Below are positions 35,860 through 43,927 of a stretch of 64,000 bases of DNA, in pieces. The stretch is taken from assembly GCF_036227105.1 (NCBI RefSeq), contig NZ_CP109434.1, forward strand, positions 5,551,001 to 5,615,000. Reading direction: 5' to 3'. The position numbers were made by a program, and so were the translations under genes. The number at the start of each line of letters is the position of its first letter. The stretch's first letter is position 1. The notes beneath the pieces were generated by a model. The model was not told the origin of the DNA. It did not search any database and saw only the letters and a list, made by a program, of their open reading frames with translations. The stretch is from Amycolatopsis sp. NBC_01488 (lineage in GTDB: Bacteria > Actinomycetota > Actinomycetes > Mycobacteriales > Pseudonocardiaceae).

Positions 35860-37094
35860 CCGGCCACCGGGTGGTGCTCACCGGGCTCGGCGCGCTGTCG
35901 AGCATCGGCCTCGGCGCCACCGAGTTCGCGGCCGGCCTGCGGGCCGGGCGCAGCGGCGCCCGGGACATCACCGGGTTCGACACCACCGGGTTCGAGCACT
36001 CCCGCGGCTGCGAGGTGCGCGGGTTCGATCCCGGCGACTGGATCCGGAACCTGCCGGTGGAGTCACTCGGCCGGGCCACCCGGTTCGCGGTGGCCGCGGC
36101 CCGGATGGCCCTCGAGGACGCCGGCCTGACCCCCGATCTGCTGCGGTCCCGGCGCGGGATGGTGGCGATCGGGACGACCGACGGCGAATCGAACGAGCTG
36201 GACGAACTGGCCGCGGCCGGCATCGCCGGCGGCCCGGAATCACTGGCGCCGCAGGCGGTCCGGCGCGTGCCGCCGAGCCGCTTGTCCACGGCGATCGCCC
36301 GTGAACTGGCGCTCGGCGACGTCGAGGCGACCACCATCGCCACGGCGTGCTCGGCGGGCAACTACGCGCTCGGCTACGGCTTCGACGCGGTGAAGGCGGG
36401 CGAGGCCGAGTTCGCGCTGTGCGGCGGCGCGGACGCCATCTGCCGCAAGACCTTTGCCGGGTTCTACCGGCTGGGCACGATCGCGCCGGACAACTGCCGT
36501 CCGTTCGACATCGGCCGCAAGGGCATCCTCACCGGCGAGGGCGCCGGCGTGCTCCTGCTGGAGACGCTGGACTCCGCGCTCGCCCGCGGCGCGCGGATCC
36601 ACGCGGAGGTACTGGGGTACGGCCTGAACTGCGACGCTTACCACCAGGTGGCACCGAACCAGGACGGCGTCGCGCAGTGCATGCGGCTGGCCCTCGACGA
36701 CGCCGGGCTCGACCCGGCCCAGGTCGACCTCGTCTCCGCGCACGGAACCGGCACCAAGGCGAACGACGTCACCGAATGCGGTGCCATCCACGACGTCTTC
36801 GGCCCCGACGCCCCGCGCACGGTTTCGCTGAAGTCCATGCTCGGCCACACCATGGGGGCGGCCAGCGCGCTCGCCGCGATCGCCGGCGCGCTGGCGATCC
36901 GCGAGGGCTTCGTGTTCCCGACCATCAACCACGTCGAGACCGACCCCGAGTGCGCGGTCGACTGCGTCCCCAACCACGCCGTCGACGCCGAGATCGACGT
37001 CGTGCAGAACAACGGGATGGCGTTCGGCGGCAACAACGCGAGCGTGGTCCTCGGCCGCTACCCGGCCCTGGCCGGCTCGGGCCGGGCAGCGTAG
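35856..37094 (+). CDS. Type II PKS ketosynthase alpha (highly reducing, FabF-like)
   Basis: 412 residues with the full catalytic set: Cys165 in TACSAGNYALG, HGTGTKANDVTE for the first histidine and LGHTMGAAS for the lysine/histidine region, plus the FGGNNAS end. This is an active decarboxylating condensing enzyme of the FabF/KS-alpha type. Together with the Cys-less partner downstream, the KR and the two dehydratases, it matches highly reducing type II PKSs such as the ishigamide system, which make polyenes rather than aromatics. GTG start overlaps the ACP stop. A malonyl transferase is not in the cluster and is presumably shared with fatty acid synthesis. Confidence 0.92.
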   Translation: MTGHRVVLTGLGALSSIGLGATEFAAGLRAGRSGARDITGFDTTGFEHSRGCEVRGFDPGDWIRNLPVESLGRATRFAVAAARMALEDAGLTPDLLRSRRGMVAIGTTDGESNELDELAAAGIAGGPESLAPQAVRRVPPSRLSTAIARELALGDVEATTIATACSAGNYALGYGFDAVKAGEAEFALCGGADAICRKTFAGFYRLGTIAPDNCRPFDIGRKGILTGEGAGVLLLETLDSALARGARIHAEVLGYGLNCDAYHQVAPNQDGVAQCMRLALDDAGLDPAQVDLVSAHGTGTKANDVTECGAIHDVFGPDAPRTVSLKSMLGHTMGAASALAAIAGALAIREGFVFPTINHVETDPECAVDCVPNHAVDAEIDVVQNNGMAFGGNNASVVLGRYPALAGSGRAA

Positions 37095-37139
37095 CGCGGG
37101 CCGCGGGACCAGACCACCACGCAGTGAGGGAGTGAGCAG

Positions 37140-38195
37140 ATGAGCGCAACGGCGACCGGCGCGGTGATCACCGCGTGGTCCGCGGTGTCGCCCTTCGGGA
37201 TCGACCGCAAACATTTCCTGGACGGGCTGCGCACCGGCGAGCCCGCTCGCCACACCGCAGCGGCCGAGGGCGGGGTGCCCGGCGAACGCGGCCACGCCGT
37301 CCCGGACTTCGACGTCCGGGAAGTGCTGGGCCGCAAGGGAACCCGCGCGATGGACCGGGTGACGGCGCTGGCCGTCACGGCGGTGGGGCAGGTCTTCGAC
37401 GCCGGGGCCGCGCCCGGCGGCACGGGACTGGTGCTCGCGACGAGCGGGAGCACGCAGAGCATGATGGACTTCACGCGGTCGTCGCTGCTCGGGGACAAGC
37501 CCTACCACGTCGACCCGGCCCGCATGCCCAACACGGTGATGAACTGCGCCGCCGGCCGCTGCGCGATCTGGTACGGGCTGAACGGGCCCAACGTCACCCT
37601 GGCCAGCGGCCGGGTTTCGGGCCTGTCGGCGTTCCGCTACGCGACCCGGCTGCTCGCCCGCGGGCGAGCCGACACGGTGCTCGTGGGCGGGGCCGAGGAG
37701 TACTCCGCCGACCGGGCGTGGCTCGACTTCCACGGCCGCGAGGACGGGCCGGCGCCCCGGCCGCTCGGCGAGGGCGCCTGCATGATGCTGCTGGAGCGAG
37801 CCGGGACCGCGGCCGCGGGCCGACCGCGGGCGTTGGCCATCACGTCCCGGGTCTTCGCGAGCGACGACCTGCGCGAAGCATTGCGCGGCTGCGTGCTCGC
37901 GGCGCTGGCCGAAGCCGGCGTCGACCCGGCCGCGGTGGACGTCGTCGTGCCCTCCGGGGCGGGCGGCCGGACCGGTGCGCAGGAAACCGAGGTCCTCGAC
38001 GCGGTGTTCGGCGCGGCCCAGCTTCTCGACGTCGGTGCGCTGATCGGGGACACCGGTGCCGCGTCGGCGTGCTTCGGCGTGGTCGCCGCGCTCGGCGAGG
38101 CCGAGACGGGCGCGCGGATCGCCGTGGTGACGTCGGCCGACGCGGACGGGTCCGTCGCCTGCGGTGTCTTCGGGCTGCCGGGGCACGAGCGTTGA
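37140..38195 (+). CDS. Chain length factor (KS-beta) of the type II PKS
   Basis: 351 residues with the ketosynthase fold but shorter than the alpha partner. Where KS-alpha has TACSAG it reads TLASGRVSG, so the nucleophilic cysteine is missing, and the HGTGT motif is replaced by VPSGAGGRTG. Such proteins pair with KS-alpha and set chain length. It begins 45 bases after the KS-alpha stop with its own GAGGGAGTGAG ribosome binding site, and its end overlaps the TTG of the next gene. Chain length cannot be predicted by eye. Confidence 0.88.
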   Translation: MSATATGAVITAWSAVSPFGIDRKHFLDGLRTGEPARHTAAAEGGVPGERGHAVPDFDVREVLGRKGTRAMDRVTALAVTAVGQVFDAGAAPGGTGLVLATSGSTQSMMDFTRSSLLGDKPYHVDPARMPNTVMNCAAGRCAIWYGLNGPNVTLASGRVSGLSAFRYATRLLARGRADTVLVGGAEEYSADRAWLDFHGREDGPAPRPLGEGACMMLLERAGTAAAGRPRALAITSRVFASDDLREALRGCVLAALAEAGVDPAAVDVVVPSGAGGRTGAQETEVLDAVFGAAQLLDVGALIGDTGAASACFGVVAALGEAETGARIAVVTSADADGSVACGVFGLPGHER

Positions 38196-38590
38196 CCGGG
38201 ACGGCGAGCCCGGTCCGGGGTGCGGTGGAGGTGCTGGAGACCGGCGTCCAGGCGGACGGCGGCTGGCACTCGAAAGCCCGCTTCGCGGTCCGCGAGATCG
38301 AACCGGTCTTCGCGGGCCACTACCCGGGACTGCCGCTGTTCCCGGGCGTGTGCCTCGTCGAGTGCGTGCACCGCGGCGCGGTCGCGGCCCGGCCGCCCGG
38401 CACCGGGGACCTGCGGCTGGCCGAACTGGGTTCCGCCCGGTTCGTCTCCGCCGTGGTCCCGGGTGACGTGCTCGAGCTGGACCTGGACTGGCGGCGCGCC
38501 GACGGCGGCTGGCGGGTCTCGGCCCGGATCGGCACCGCCCGCGGCCGGGCGGCGACCGTCCGGCTGCACTACGCGGAAGGCCCGGCGTGA
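38192..38590 (+). CDS. FabZ-like dehydratase subunit carrying the catalytic histidine
   Basis: 132 residues of the hotdog fold. FAGHYPGLPLFPG followed by LVECVH contains both the histidine and the glutamate of FabZ-type 3-hydroxyacyl-ACP dehydratases, while the usual N-terminal LPHRYP motif is absent. I chose TTG at 38192 because it overlaps the previous stop (TTGA); in-frame GTGs lie about 10 codons later. It is coupled to the second hotdog protein (overlap 38587-38590). I infer that the two form one heterodimeric dehydratase acting after the ketoreductase. Confidence 0.83.
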   Translation: MTGTASPVRGAVEVLETGVQADGGWHSKARFAVREIEPVFAGHYPGLPLFPGVCLVECVHRGAVAARPPGTGDLRLAELGSARFVSAVVPGDVLELDLDWRRADGGWRVSARIGTARGRAATVRLHYAEGPA

Positions 38591-39075
38591 TCGGCGGCGC
38601 GGGCGTGCGGGAGCTGCTGCCGCACCGGTACCCGATCCTGCTGGTGGACCGGGTGGTGGAGCTGGAACCGGGGGTGCGGGCGGTCACCGTCAAGGCCGTG
38701 ACGGCGAACGAGCCGTGGTACGCGACGCTCGGCGAGGACGTCGGCGAGGAGCAGCTCGCCTACCCGGACGTGCTGCTCGTCGAGTCCTTCGCGCAGTCGG
38801 CCGGGGTGCTCGGCGTCACCGGCGGCGCGGCGGGGGCCGGGCGGGTGACGCTGATCGGCGCGGTCGCCGGGGTCCGGTTCCTCGGCAAGGTGTTCCCCGG
38901 CGACCTGGTCGAGCACCGGCTGCACGTGGTCCGCGTGTTCGCCGACAGCGCGATCGTCGCGGGGGAGAGCACGGCCGGCGGGCGCCCGGTGCTCAGCGTG
39001 GAGCGCATGACGCTGGCGTTCCGGCCCGAAGCGGACCTGGACACGATCGACGAAAACGGGACGGGAGAAGGATGA
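38587..39075 (+). CDS. FabZ-like dehydratase subunit lacking the GHFP histidine
   Basis: 162 residues of the hotdog fold. It keeps the N-terminal LPHRYPILLVDRV of FabZ and the glutamate in LLVESFAQSAG, but where FabZ has the GHFPxxP histidine it reads YATLGEDVGEEQLAYPD. It is therefore the complement of the upstream subunit. GTG at 38587 overlaps that subunit's stop and its own stop overlaps the KR start (ATGA). Likely the structural or substrate-binding half of the dehydratase that creates the polyene double bonds. Confidence 0.83.
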   Translation: MIGGAGVRELLPHRYPILLVDRVVELEPGVRAVTVKAVTANEPWYATLGEDVGEEQLAYPDVLLVESFAQSAGVLGVTGGAAGAGRVTLIGAVAGVRFLGKVFPGDLVEHRLHVVRVFADSAIVAGESTAGGRPVLSVERMTLAFRPEADLDTIDENGTGEG

Positions 39076-39821
39076 GCGAGGAGAGCGCGCCGCGGGTGGC
39101 GCTGGTCAGCGGCGGGTCGCGCGGGATCGGCGCGGCCGTGGTCCGGCGGCTGGCCGAGGACGGCTGGGACGTCGGGTTCTGCTACCGCTCCGACGAGCGG
39201 GCGGCGACCGAGGTGGAGAAGCTGGCCGGTGAGTCCGGCGTACGCGCCCTGGGGGTGCGCGTCGACGTCGGCAACGCGGCCGAGGTGCGGGACTGGGTCG
39301 ACCGCGTCGAGGGCGAGCTGGGTCCGGTCGGGGTCGTGGTCACCTCGGCCGGGATCACCCGCGACCAGCCCCTCGCCCTGATGACCGACGACCAGTGGAA
39401 CGACGTCGTCCACACCAACCTCGACGGCGTCTACCACGTCTGCCGCCCGGCGGTCTTCGCGATGATGAAACGGCGCGCGGGCTGCGTCGTGAACCTGTCG
39501 TCGGTGTCCGGGGTGTACGGGAATCCGTCGCAGACGAACTACTCGGCGAGCAAGGCCGGGATCATCGGCTTCACCCGCGCGCTGGCCAAGGAGGTCGGCC
39601 GGTACGGCATCCGGGCCAACGCCGTTGCGCCGGGGATCATCGACACCGAGATGACGCGCGTGATGACGGAGTCCGCGCGCGAAAAGCTGCTGAAGGCCAT
39701 TCCGCTGCGGCGGTTCGGAACGGCCGGCGAGGTGGCTGACCTGGTTTCCTTCCTCGCCTCGCCGCGCGCGGCCTACGTCACCGGTGCCGTTTTCCAGATC
39801 GACGGCGGAATCACCGTCTGA
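39072..39821 (+). CDS. 3-oxoacyl-ACP reductase (FabG-like ketoreductase)
   Basis: 249 residues of the short-chain dehydrogenase family. NADPH site SGGSRGIGAAV, SAGITRD, the catalytic serine in NLSSVSG and the YSASK tyrosine/lysine pair are all present; the protein ends in the FabG-type FQIDGGITV. It reduces the 3-keto group on the ACP-bound chain each round before dehydration. There is no enoyl reductase gene in the set, so double bonds should remain, giving a conjugated chain. Coupled to the preceding dehydratase by ATGA. Confidence 0.93.
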   Translation: MSEESAPRVALVSGGSRGIGAAVVRRLAEDGWDVGFCYRSDERAATEVEKLAGESGVRALGVRVDVGNAAEVRDWVDRVEGELGPVGVVVTSAGITRDQPLALMTDDQWNDVVHTNLDGVYHVCRPAVFAMMKRRAGCVVNLSSVSGVYGNPSQTNYSASKAGIIGFTRALAKEVGRYGIRANAVAPGIIDTEMTRVMTESAREKLLKAIPLRRFGTAGEVADLVSFLASPRAAYVTGAVFQIDGGITV

Positions 39822-39839
39822 GTGCGAAGGAGTCCGTTC

Positions 39840-40553
39840 ATGGCGCGCAGGAACGCGCAACCGCGGTGGTACTTCTCCCTGCGGAGCCCGTATTCGTGGT
39901 TTTGTTACCGGGAACTGCTGGAAACGGAGCCCGCGGTGCTCCACGCCGCGGAATGGATACCGGTCTGGGAACCGGACCCGTTCTCGGAGCGGATGCTCGC
40001 CGCACGCGGCGTCGAGCTGCCGGTGGTGCCGATGTCGCGGGCCAAGAACTTCTACATCCTCCAGGACACCCGGCGGCTGGCGAAGGAGCGCGGCCTGCCG
40101 ATGATCTGGCCGGTCGACCGGGAACCGGTGTGGGAGGTCGCGCACCTGGCCTACCTCGCGGCGACCGACGAGGGCATGGGCCGTCCGTTCCTCGACCGCG
40201 TGTACGCGGCGCGCTGGGAACGCGGGGAAGACATCTCCGACCCCGTGGTGATCGGCGCGATCGCCGCAGGGCTCGGGCTCGAGCCGGCCCGCTACGCCGG
40301 GGCGGCCGACGACGAGGGGTTGCGCGAGCGGGGGATCGACGTCCTCTCCCGCGTGGCCGACGACGGCGTCTTCGGCGTCCCGATGTTCGTGCTGGGCCGG
40401 GAGAAGTTCTGGGGCACCGATCGGCTTGGCCGGTTCCTGGCGGCGTGGCGGGCCCGCACCGCGCCCGCCGAATCGGGCTCAGTTGAGCGAGTGGAATTCG
40501 CCGAGGCGGCCAGGGCCGTCTCGGACGGTGGACACGCGGGCGGCTGCGGGTGA
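39840..40553 (+). CDS. DsbA-family thioredoxin-fold protein, HCCA isomerase-like
   Basis: 237 residues. The N-terminus YFSLRSPYSWFCYRELL matches 2-hydroxychromene-2-carboxylate isomerases and kappa-class glutathione transferases, in which a serine replaces the CxxC of true DsbA. The late block GVFGVPMFVLGREKFWG is the family's cis-proline region and RLGRFL follows. HCCA isomerases move double bonds with a thiol cofactor. As last gene of the PKS operon it may isomerise a double bond in the polyene (E/Z or positional); this is inference. ATG 39840 has AAGGAG 8-9 bases before it; GTG 39822 is upstream and weaker. Confidence 0.78.
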   Translation: MARRNAQPRWYFSLRSPYSWFCYRELLETEPAVLHAAEWIPVWEPDPFSERMLAARGVELPVVPMSRAKNFYILQDTRRLAKERGLPMIWPVDREPVWEVAHLAYLAATDEGMGRPFLDRVYAARWERGEDISDPVVIGAIAAGLGLEPARYAGAADDEGLRERGIDVLSRVADDGVFGVPMFVLGREKFWGTDRLGRFLAAWRARTAPAESGSVERVEFAEAARAVSDGGHAGGCG

Positions 40554-40862
40554 CCACTGAGTGGGAAACGGACAAAAGCCCGTGGCCCGTTCGGTGGATT
40601 ACGCGTGCGCAGGCGGGTGGTTTTCCGGCCGGGTGACCAAAAGGGAAAGGCGAAAAAATTTCAAATCCCTTTCCTGCCCGTCCGGCACAGGGTTCTTGCC
40701 CGCGGTTACCCGGCTTCCCCTGAATCGCCCGTGCTGCCCCTTGTCCGCGTGACGGCCTTGTGATTTCTTGGAGCTCGATCACGGACTGTCGCAGCAGGCG
40801 CACCCAGTGGAGTGGTCTGACTCCGCCCGGGTGGCCCGCGCAGCGGAAACGGTAGGTGGCAC
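40554..40862 (+). other. Intergenic region after the biosynthetic operon, with a possible terminator
   Basis: 309 bases without a convincing gene. An AT-rich island holds the arms AAAGGGA (40640-40646) and TCCCTTT (40666-40672) around a 19-base loop with a run of A residues, a possible terminator for the biosynthetic operon. The rest should include the promoter of the first large LuxR regulator. Confidence 0.45.
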
Positions 40863-43706
40863 TTGGCTTCCGGGACCCCGTTCCCCCCACGGCCGGCCAG
40901 GCTGGTGGGGCGTCGGCGAGAGCTCGACCGCTTCACCGAGAGCAGGCGGCTCGCCGGGGACGGTCACGGCCACGCCCTGCTCGTGCGCGGCCCGGCGGGC
41001 ATCGGCAAGACCAGCCTGCTCGCCGCGGCGCTGCACGACGCGGCGGCGGACCTGCCGGAGGCGGGCCGGATCCTGACCGCCGCGGCGGTGCGGAAGGACG
41101 CGAACACCGCCTACGGCGTCGTGCGGGACCTGTTCGCGCCCTTGGGGTTGGCCGGCGAAGCGGGCGAGTCCCTGCTGCAGGGCAGCGCCCGGTTCGCCCG
41201 GCACGCGCTGACCACGGACGCGGTCGCGCAACCGCCCGCCGTCGGCTCCTATGCCGTGCAGCACGGGCTGTACTGGCTGGCCGCGTCCCTCGCGACCCCG
41301 GGGCCGCTGATCATCGTCGTGGACGACGTGCAGTGGTGCGACGAAAGTTCGCTCCGCTGGCTGGAGTTCCTGGTGCGCCGCGCCGCGGACCTCCCGCTGC
41401 TCGTGGTGCTGGCCCAGCGGAGCGGGACGGCGCTCTCGGCCGACGGGACCCTCGCCGAGATCGAGGGCGCGCACGGCACGCGGACCCTCGATCTGGGCCC
41501 GCTGCCGCTCGACGCGGTGGCCGAGCTGATCCCGGAGGCCCTGGCCACGCCGGACGGCCTGTTCACCCGCAGGTGCCTCGACGAGACCGGCGGGAACCCG
41601 TTGCTGCTGCGCCGGATGCTCGGCGAGCTGGCCCGGACGCGGACCGGCGACGAGCCGCTCTCGCTGTCTTCGCTCGCCGGCTCCGGCCGCGCCGTGCTGG
41701 CGACTTCGACGCTCGATCGGCTCTCGGCGCCCACCCGCGCCGTCGCCATGGCCGTCGCGGTGCTCGGGGACGACGATCCGGACCTGCTCGCGAAGCTGGC
41801 GGAAGTGCCCGGCGCCGTGGTGTCGGCGGCCCTGGAAACGTTGCAGGCGCACGAAATCCTGCTCGACGGCACCCGCGAGTTCGTGCACGAGCTGGTCCGG
41901 GCGGCGATCCTCGACGCCGGGGGCGCGGGCGAGTCGGCCCGCTGGCGCCGGCGTGCCGCGCGGCTGCTCAGCGACGCCGGCCGGCCCGCCGAAGAGGTGG
42001 CGGGGCACCTGCTCCTGCTGCCGGAGCTGGACGAGCGGTGGATGGCCGGCATCATGCGGGAGGCGGCGAAGAGCGCCACCGGGCGCGGCGCGCCCGGTAC
42101 CGCCGCGCGGTACCTGAAGCGGGCATTGGCCTTCGACCCGTCCGACGTCGGCCTGCTGCTGGAGCTGGCGGCCGCGCTGGCGCCGGCGGAACCGTTCGCG
42201 GCGTTCGACCTGCTGGAGCGGGCGCGCGGGCTGGCCGGGGACGTGCGGGAGCGGGCGCGGATCGCCGTCCGGCTCGGCATGGTCGCACTGGCCGTCCAGC
42301 GCGCGCCGGAGGCGGTGGTCGTGCTGCGCGACGTGGCCGCCGAACTGGACGCCCGGCTCGGGGAACCGCGGTCCGTCGCCGACGCGGGGCTGCGCACGCT
42401 GGTCGAGTCGATGGCGCTGATCACCGGGCTCGACGAAAAAAGCACGGTCCCGGCCGCGCTGGCCCGCGTCCGCGAGCAGCCGACGCCGGCCGGGGACGAC
42501 CCGGCCGAGTGCCAGCTCCTCGGGATGAGGGCGGCAGCGCGGGCCCTGGAAGGCGATTCGGCGGCGACGGCGGTCGCGGAGGCGACCCGGGCGCTGCGCG
42601 TCGACCCGGTCGGGCTGGGCGGCTGGGCGGCGCTGGGCGCCGGCCTCGCGCTCCAGCTCGCCGACGAGCTGAAACCCGCGCAGGACGCGCTGAGCCGGCT
42701 GATCGAGCACGCGAGCGGCGTGGGTGACGCGTGGACGTACTGCCTCGCGCAGTGCACGCGGGCGATGTTCTGGCACTGGGCGGGCGACCTGACCGAGGCC
42801 GGGGCGGACGCGCAGGTCAGCTACGACCTGGCGCACCAGGAATCCTGGGGCGAGACCACGACGATGCCCCGCATCGCACTGGCGACGGTGCTGGCCCCGC
42901 GCGGCGACGCGGCCCGCGCCGAGGAACTCCTCGACGGCATCACCCGCCCCCGGCTCGACCGGTTCGCGCTGGAGTACCACTGGTACCTCATGGCCAGGGC
43001 ACAGGCGCGGGCCGCGCTGGGCGACCCGGCCGGTGCGCTGGACCATCTGCGCCGGTGTGGCGAAAGCCTGAGCGGCGCGGGAATGGCGAACCCGGTCTTC
43101 GCGCCGTGGTGGCTGGAAGGCGCGTGCCTGCTGGCGGAGCTCGGCCGGGTTTCGGAGGGCCGGGAACTGGCCGAGCACGGCCAGGCGCTCGCCGAGCGCT
43201 GGGGCACGCCCCGCGCGATGGGCATGGGCCTGCTCGCGGCGGGCGTCACGACGCCCGGCGCCGAGGGCGTCGACCTGCTCACCGAGGCGGTCCGGACCTT
43301 CGAAGGCGGCCCGGGCCTGCGCGAGCACCAGCGCGCGGAGTACTCGCTGGGCCGGGCGTTGCTGGCCCGCGACGACCGCAAGGGCGCGCGAGAGCACCTG
43401 CGGCGAGCGGTCGACGGGTGCACCCGCACCGGCGACTGGCTGTTGCTCGAAGCGGCGCGCACGGCACTCCTCGCGGCCGGCGGCCGGCCGGGGCCCCAGG
43501 GAGGTTCGGCCCTCGACACGTTGACGGGCAGCGAGCGCCGGGTGGCGGAGCTGGCCGCCGCCGGCGACGGCAACCGGGCGATCGCGGAGGCGCTGTTCGT
43601 CACGGTGCGCACGGTGGAGATGCACTTGACGAGCGTGTACAAGAAGCTGAACGTCGGTGGCCGCGCGGACCTCGCCGCGGTCCTGTCCCGCCGGGACCCG
43701 GGATGA
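40863..43706 (+). CDS. Large LuxR-family ATPase regulator (LAL) 1
   Basis: 947 residues. An N-terminal AAA-type ATPase has an intact Walker A (RGPAGIGKTSLL) and Walker B (IIVVDDVQWCDESS), a long helical TPR-like middle follows, and the LuxR helix-turn-helix lies at the end (LTGSERRVAELAAAG, VTVRTVEMHLTSVYKKL). LAL proteins sense ligands through the middle region and activate pathway genes. It stands directly behind the biosynthetic operon, so it may control it. The TTG start at 40863 is tentative, with GGTAGGTGG shortly upstream. The stop overlaps the ATG of a small open frame that reaches the next regulator. Confidence 0.88.
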   Translation: MASGTPFPPRPARLVGRRRELDRFTESRRLAGDGHGHALLVRGPAGIGKTSLLAAALHDAAADLPEAGRILTAAAVRKDANTAYGVVRDLFAPLGLAGEAGESLLQGSARFARHALTTDAVAQPPAVGSYAVQHGLYWLAASLATPGPLIIVVDDVQWCDESSLRWLEFLVRRAADLPLLVVLAQRSGTALSADGTLAEIEGAHGTRTLDLGPLPLDAVAELIPEALATPDGLFTRRCLDETGGNPLLLRRMLGELARTRTGDEPLSLSSLAGSGRAVLATSTLDRLSAPTRAVAMAVAVLGDDDPDLLAKLAEVPGAVVSAALETLQAHEILLDGTREFVHELVRAAILDAGGAGESARWRRRAARLLSDAGRPAEEVAGHLLLLPELDERWMAGIMREAAKSATGRGAPGTAARYLKRALAFDPSDVGLLLELAAALAPAEPFAAFDLLERARGLAGDVRERARIAVRLGMVALAVQRAPEAVVVLRDVAAELDARLGEPRSVADAGLRTLVESMALITGLDEKSTVPAALARVREQPTPAGDDPAECQLLGMRAAARALEGDSAATAVAEATRALRVDPVGLGGWAALGAGLALQLADELKPAQDALSRLIEHASGVGDAWTYCLAQCTRAMFWHWAGDLTEAGADAQVSYDLAHQESWGETTTMPRIALATVLAPRGDAARAEELLDGITRPRLDRFALEYHWYLMARAQARAALGDPAGALDHLRRCGESLSGAGMANPVFAPWWLEGACLLAELGRVSEGRELAEHGQALAERWGTPRAMGMGLLAAGVTTPGAEGVDLLTEAVRTFEGGPGLREHQRAEYSLGRALLARDDRKGAREHLRRAVDGCTRTGDWLLLEAARTALLAAGGRPGPQGGSALDTLTGSERRVAELAAAGDGNRAIAEALFVTVRTVEMHLTSVYKKLNVGGRADLAAVLSRRDPG

Positions 43707-43830
43707 CGGGCGGCGGAAGAGGTTTCGCCGCGCGGCGGGCGGGTGCCGGGGTGGGCCGGCGCGGCCGGGGCAGCCGCCCCGCAGGACGCGGGACGACCGG
43801 CGGCGGAAGGAACCTTGCCGCGCGGCCGGC
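43700..43830 (+). repeat. Imperfect 41-bp direct repeat between LAL 1 and LAL 2
   Basis: Copies at 43700-43740 and 43790-43830 agree at 32 of 41 positions without gaps and start exactly 90 bases apart. The shared core is CGGCGGAAG followed by GCCGCGCGG. In the small ORF's frame both encode TGGGR-xx-AAR-like peptides, so the repeat could be coding rather than regulatory. Confidence 0.55.
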
Positions 43831-43927
43831 CGCGAACCCCGCCGGCTTCGGGCACCCCGTACCGAAGCCCGTGCGCCCGGCCGGCGTCCGTCCGAAGTGG
43901 ACCCCGACGGGATGGTTCGCCGGATGA
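43703..43927 (+). CDS. Possible small coupled protein, Gly/Arg/Pro-rich (74 residues)
   Basis: The frame starts with an ATG that overlaps the LAL 1 stop (ATGA, 43703-43706) and ends with a TGA that overlaps the LAL 2 start (ATGA, 43924-43927). Overlaps on both sides would couple all three genes. The product is basic and low complexity (two GGGR-xx-AAR units, then PVPKPVRP and a KWTPTGWFAG end). Third codon positions are mostly G/C but less extremely so than in the neighbours. No known family. It could also be an accidental open frame in a GC-rich spacer. Confidence 0.4.
   Translation: MTGGGRGFAARRAGAGVGRRGRGSRPAGRGTTGGGRNLAARPAANPAGFGHPVPKPVRPAGVRPKWTPTGWFAG

Noticed and set aside
37140..38195. 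Second active ketosynthase
   Set aside because: The nucleophilic cysteine and HGTGT motif are missing, so it is a chain length factor.
39840..40553. Disulfide oxidoreductase DsbA
   Set aside because: There is no CxxC at the active-site position; the SPYSWF motif fits the isomerase/kappa transferase branch.
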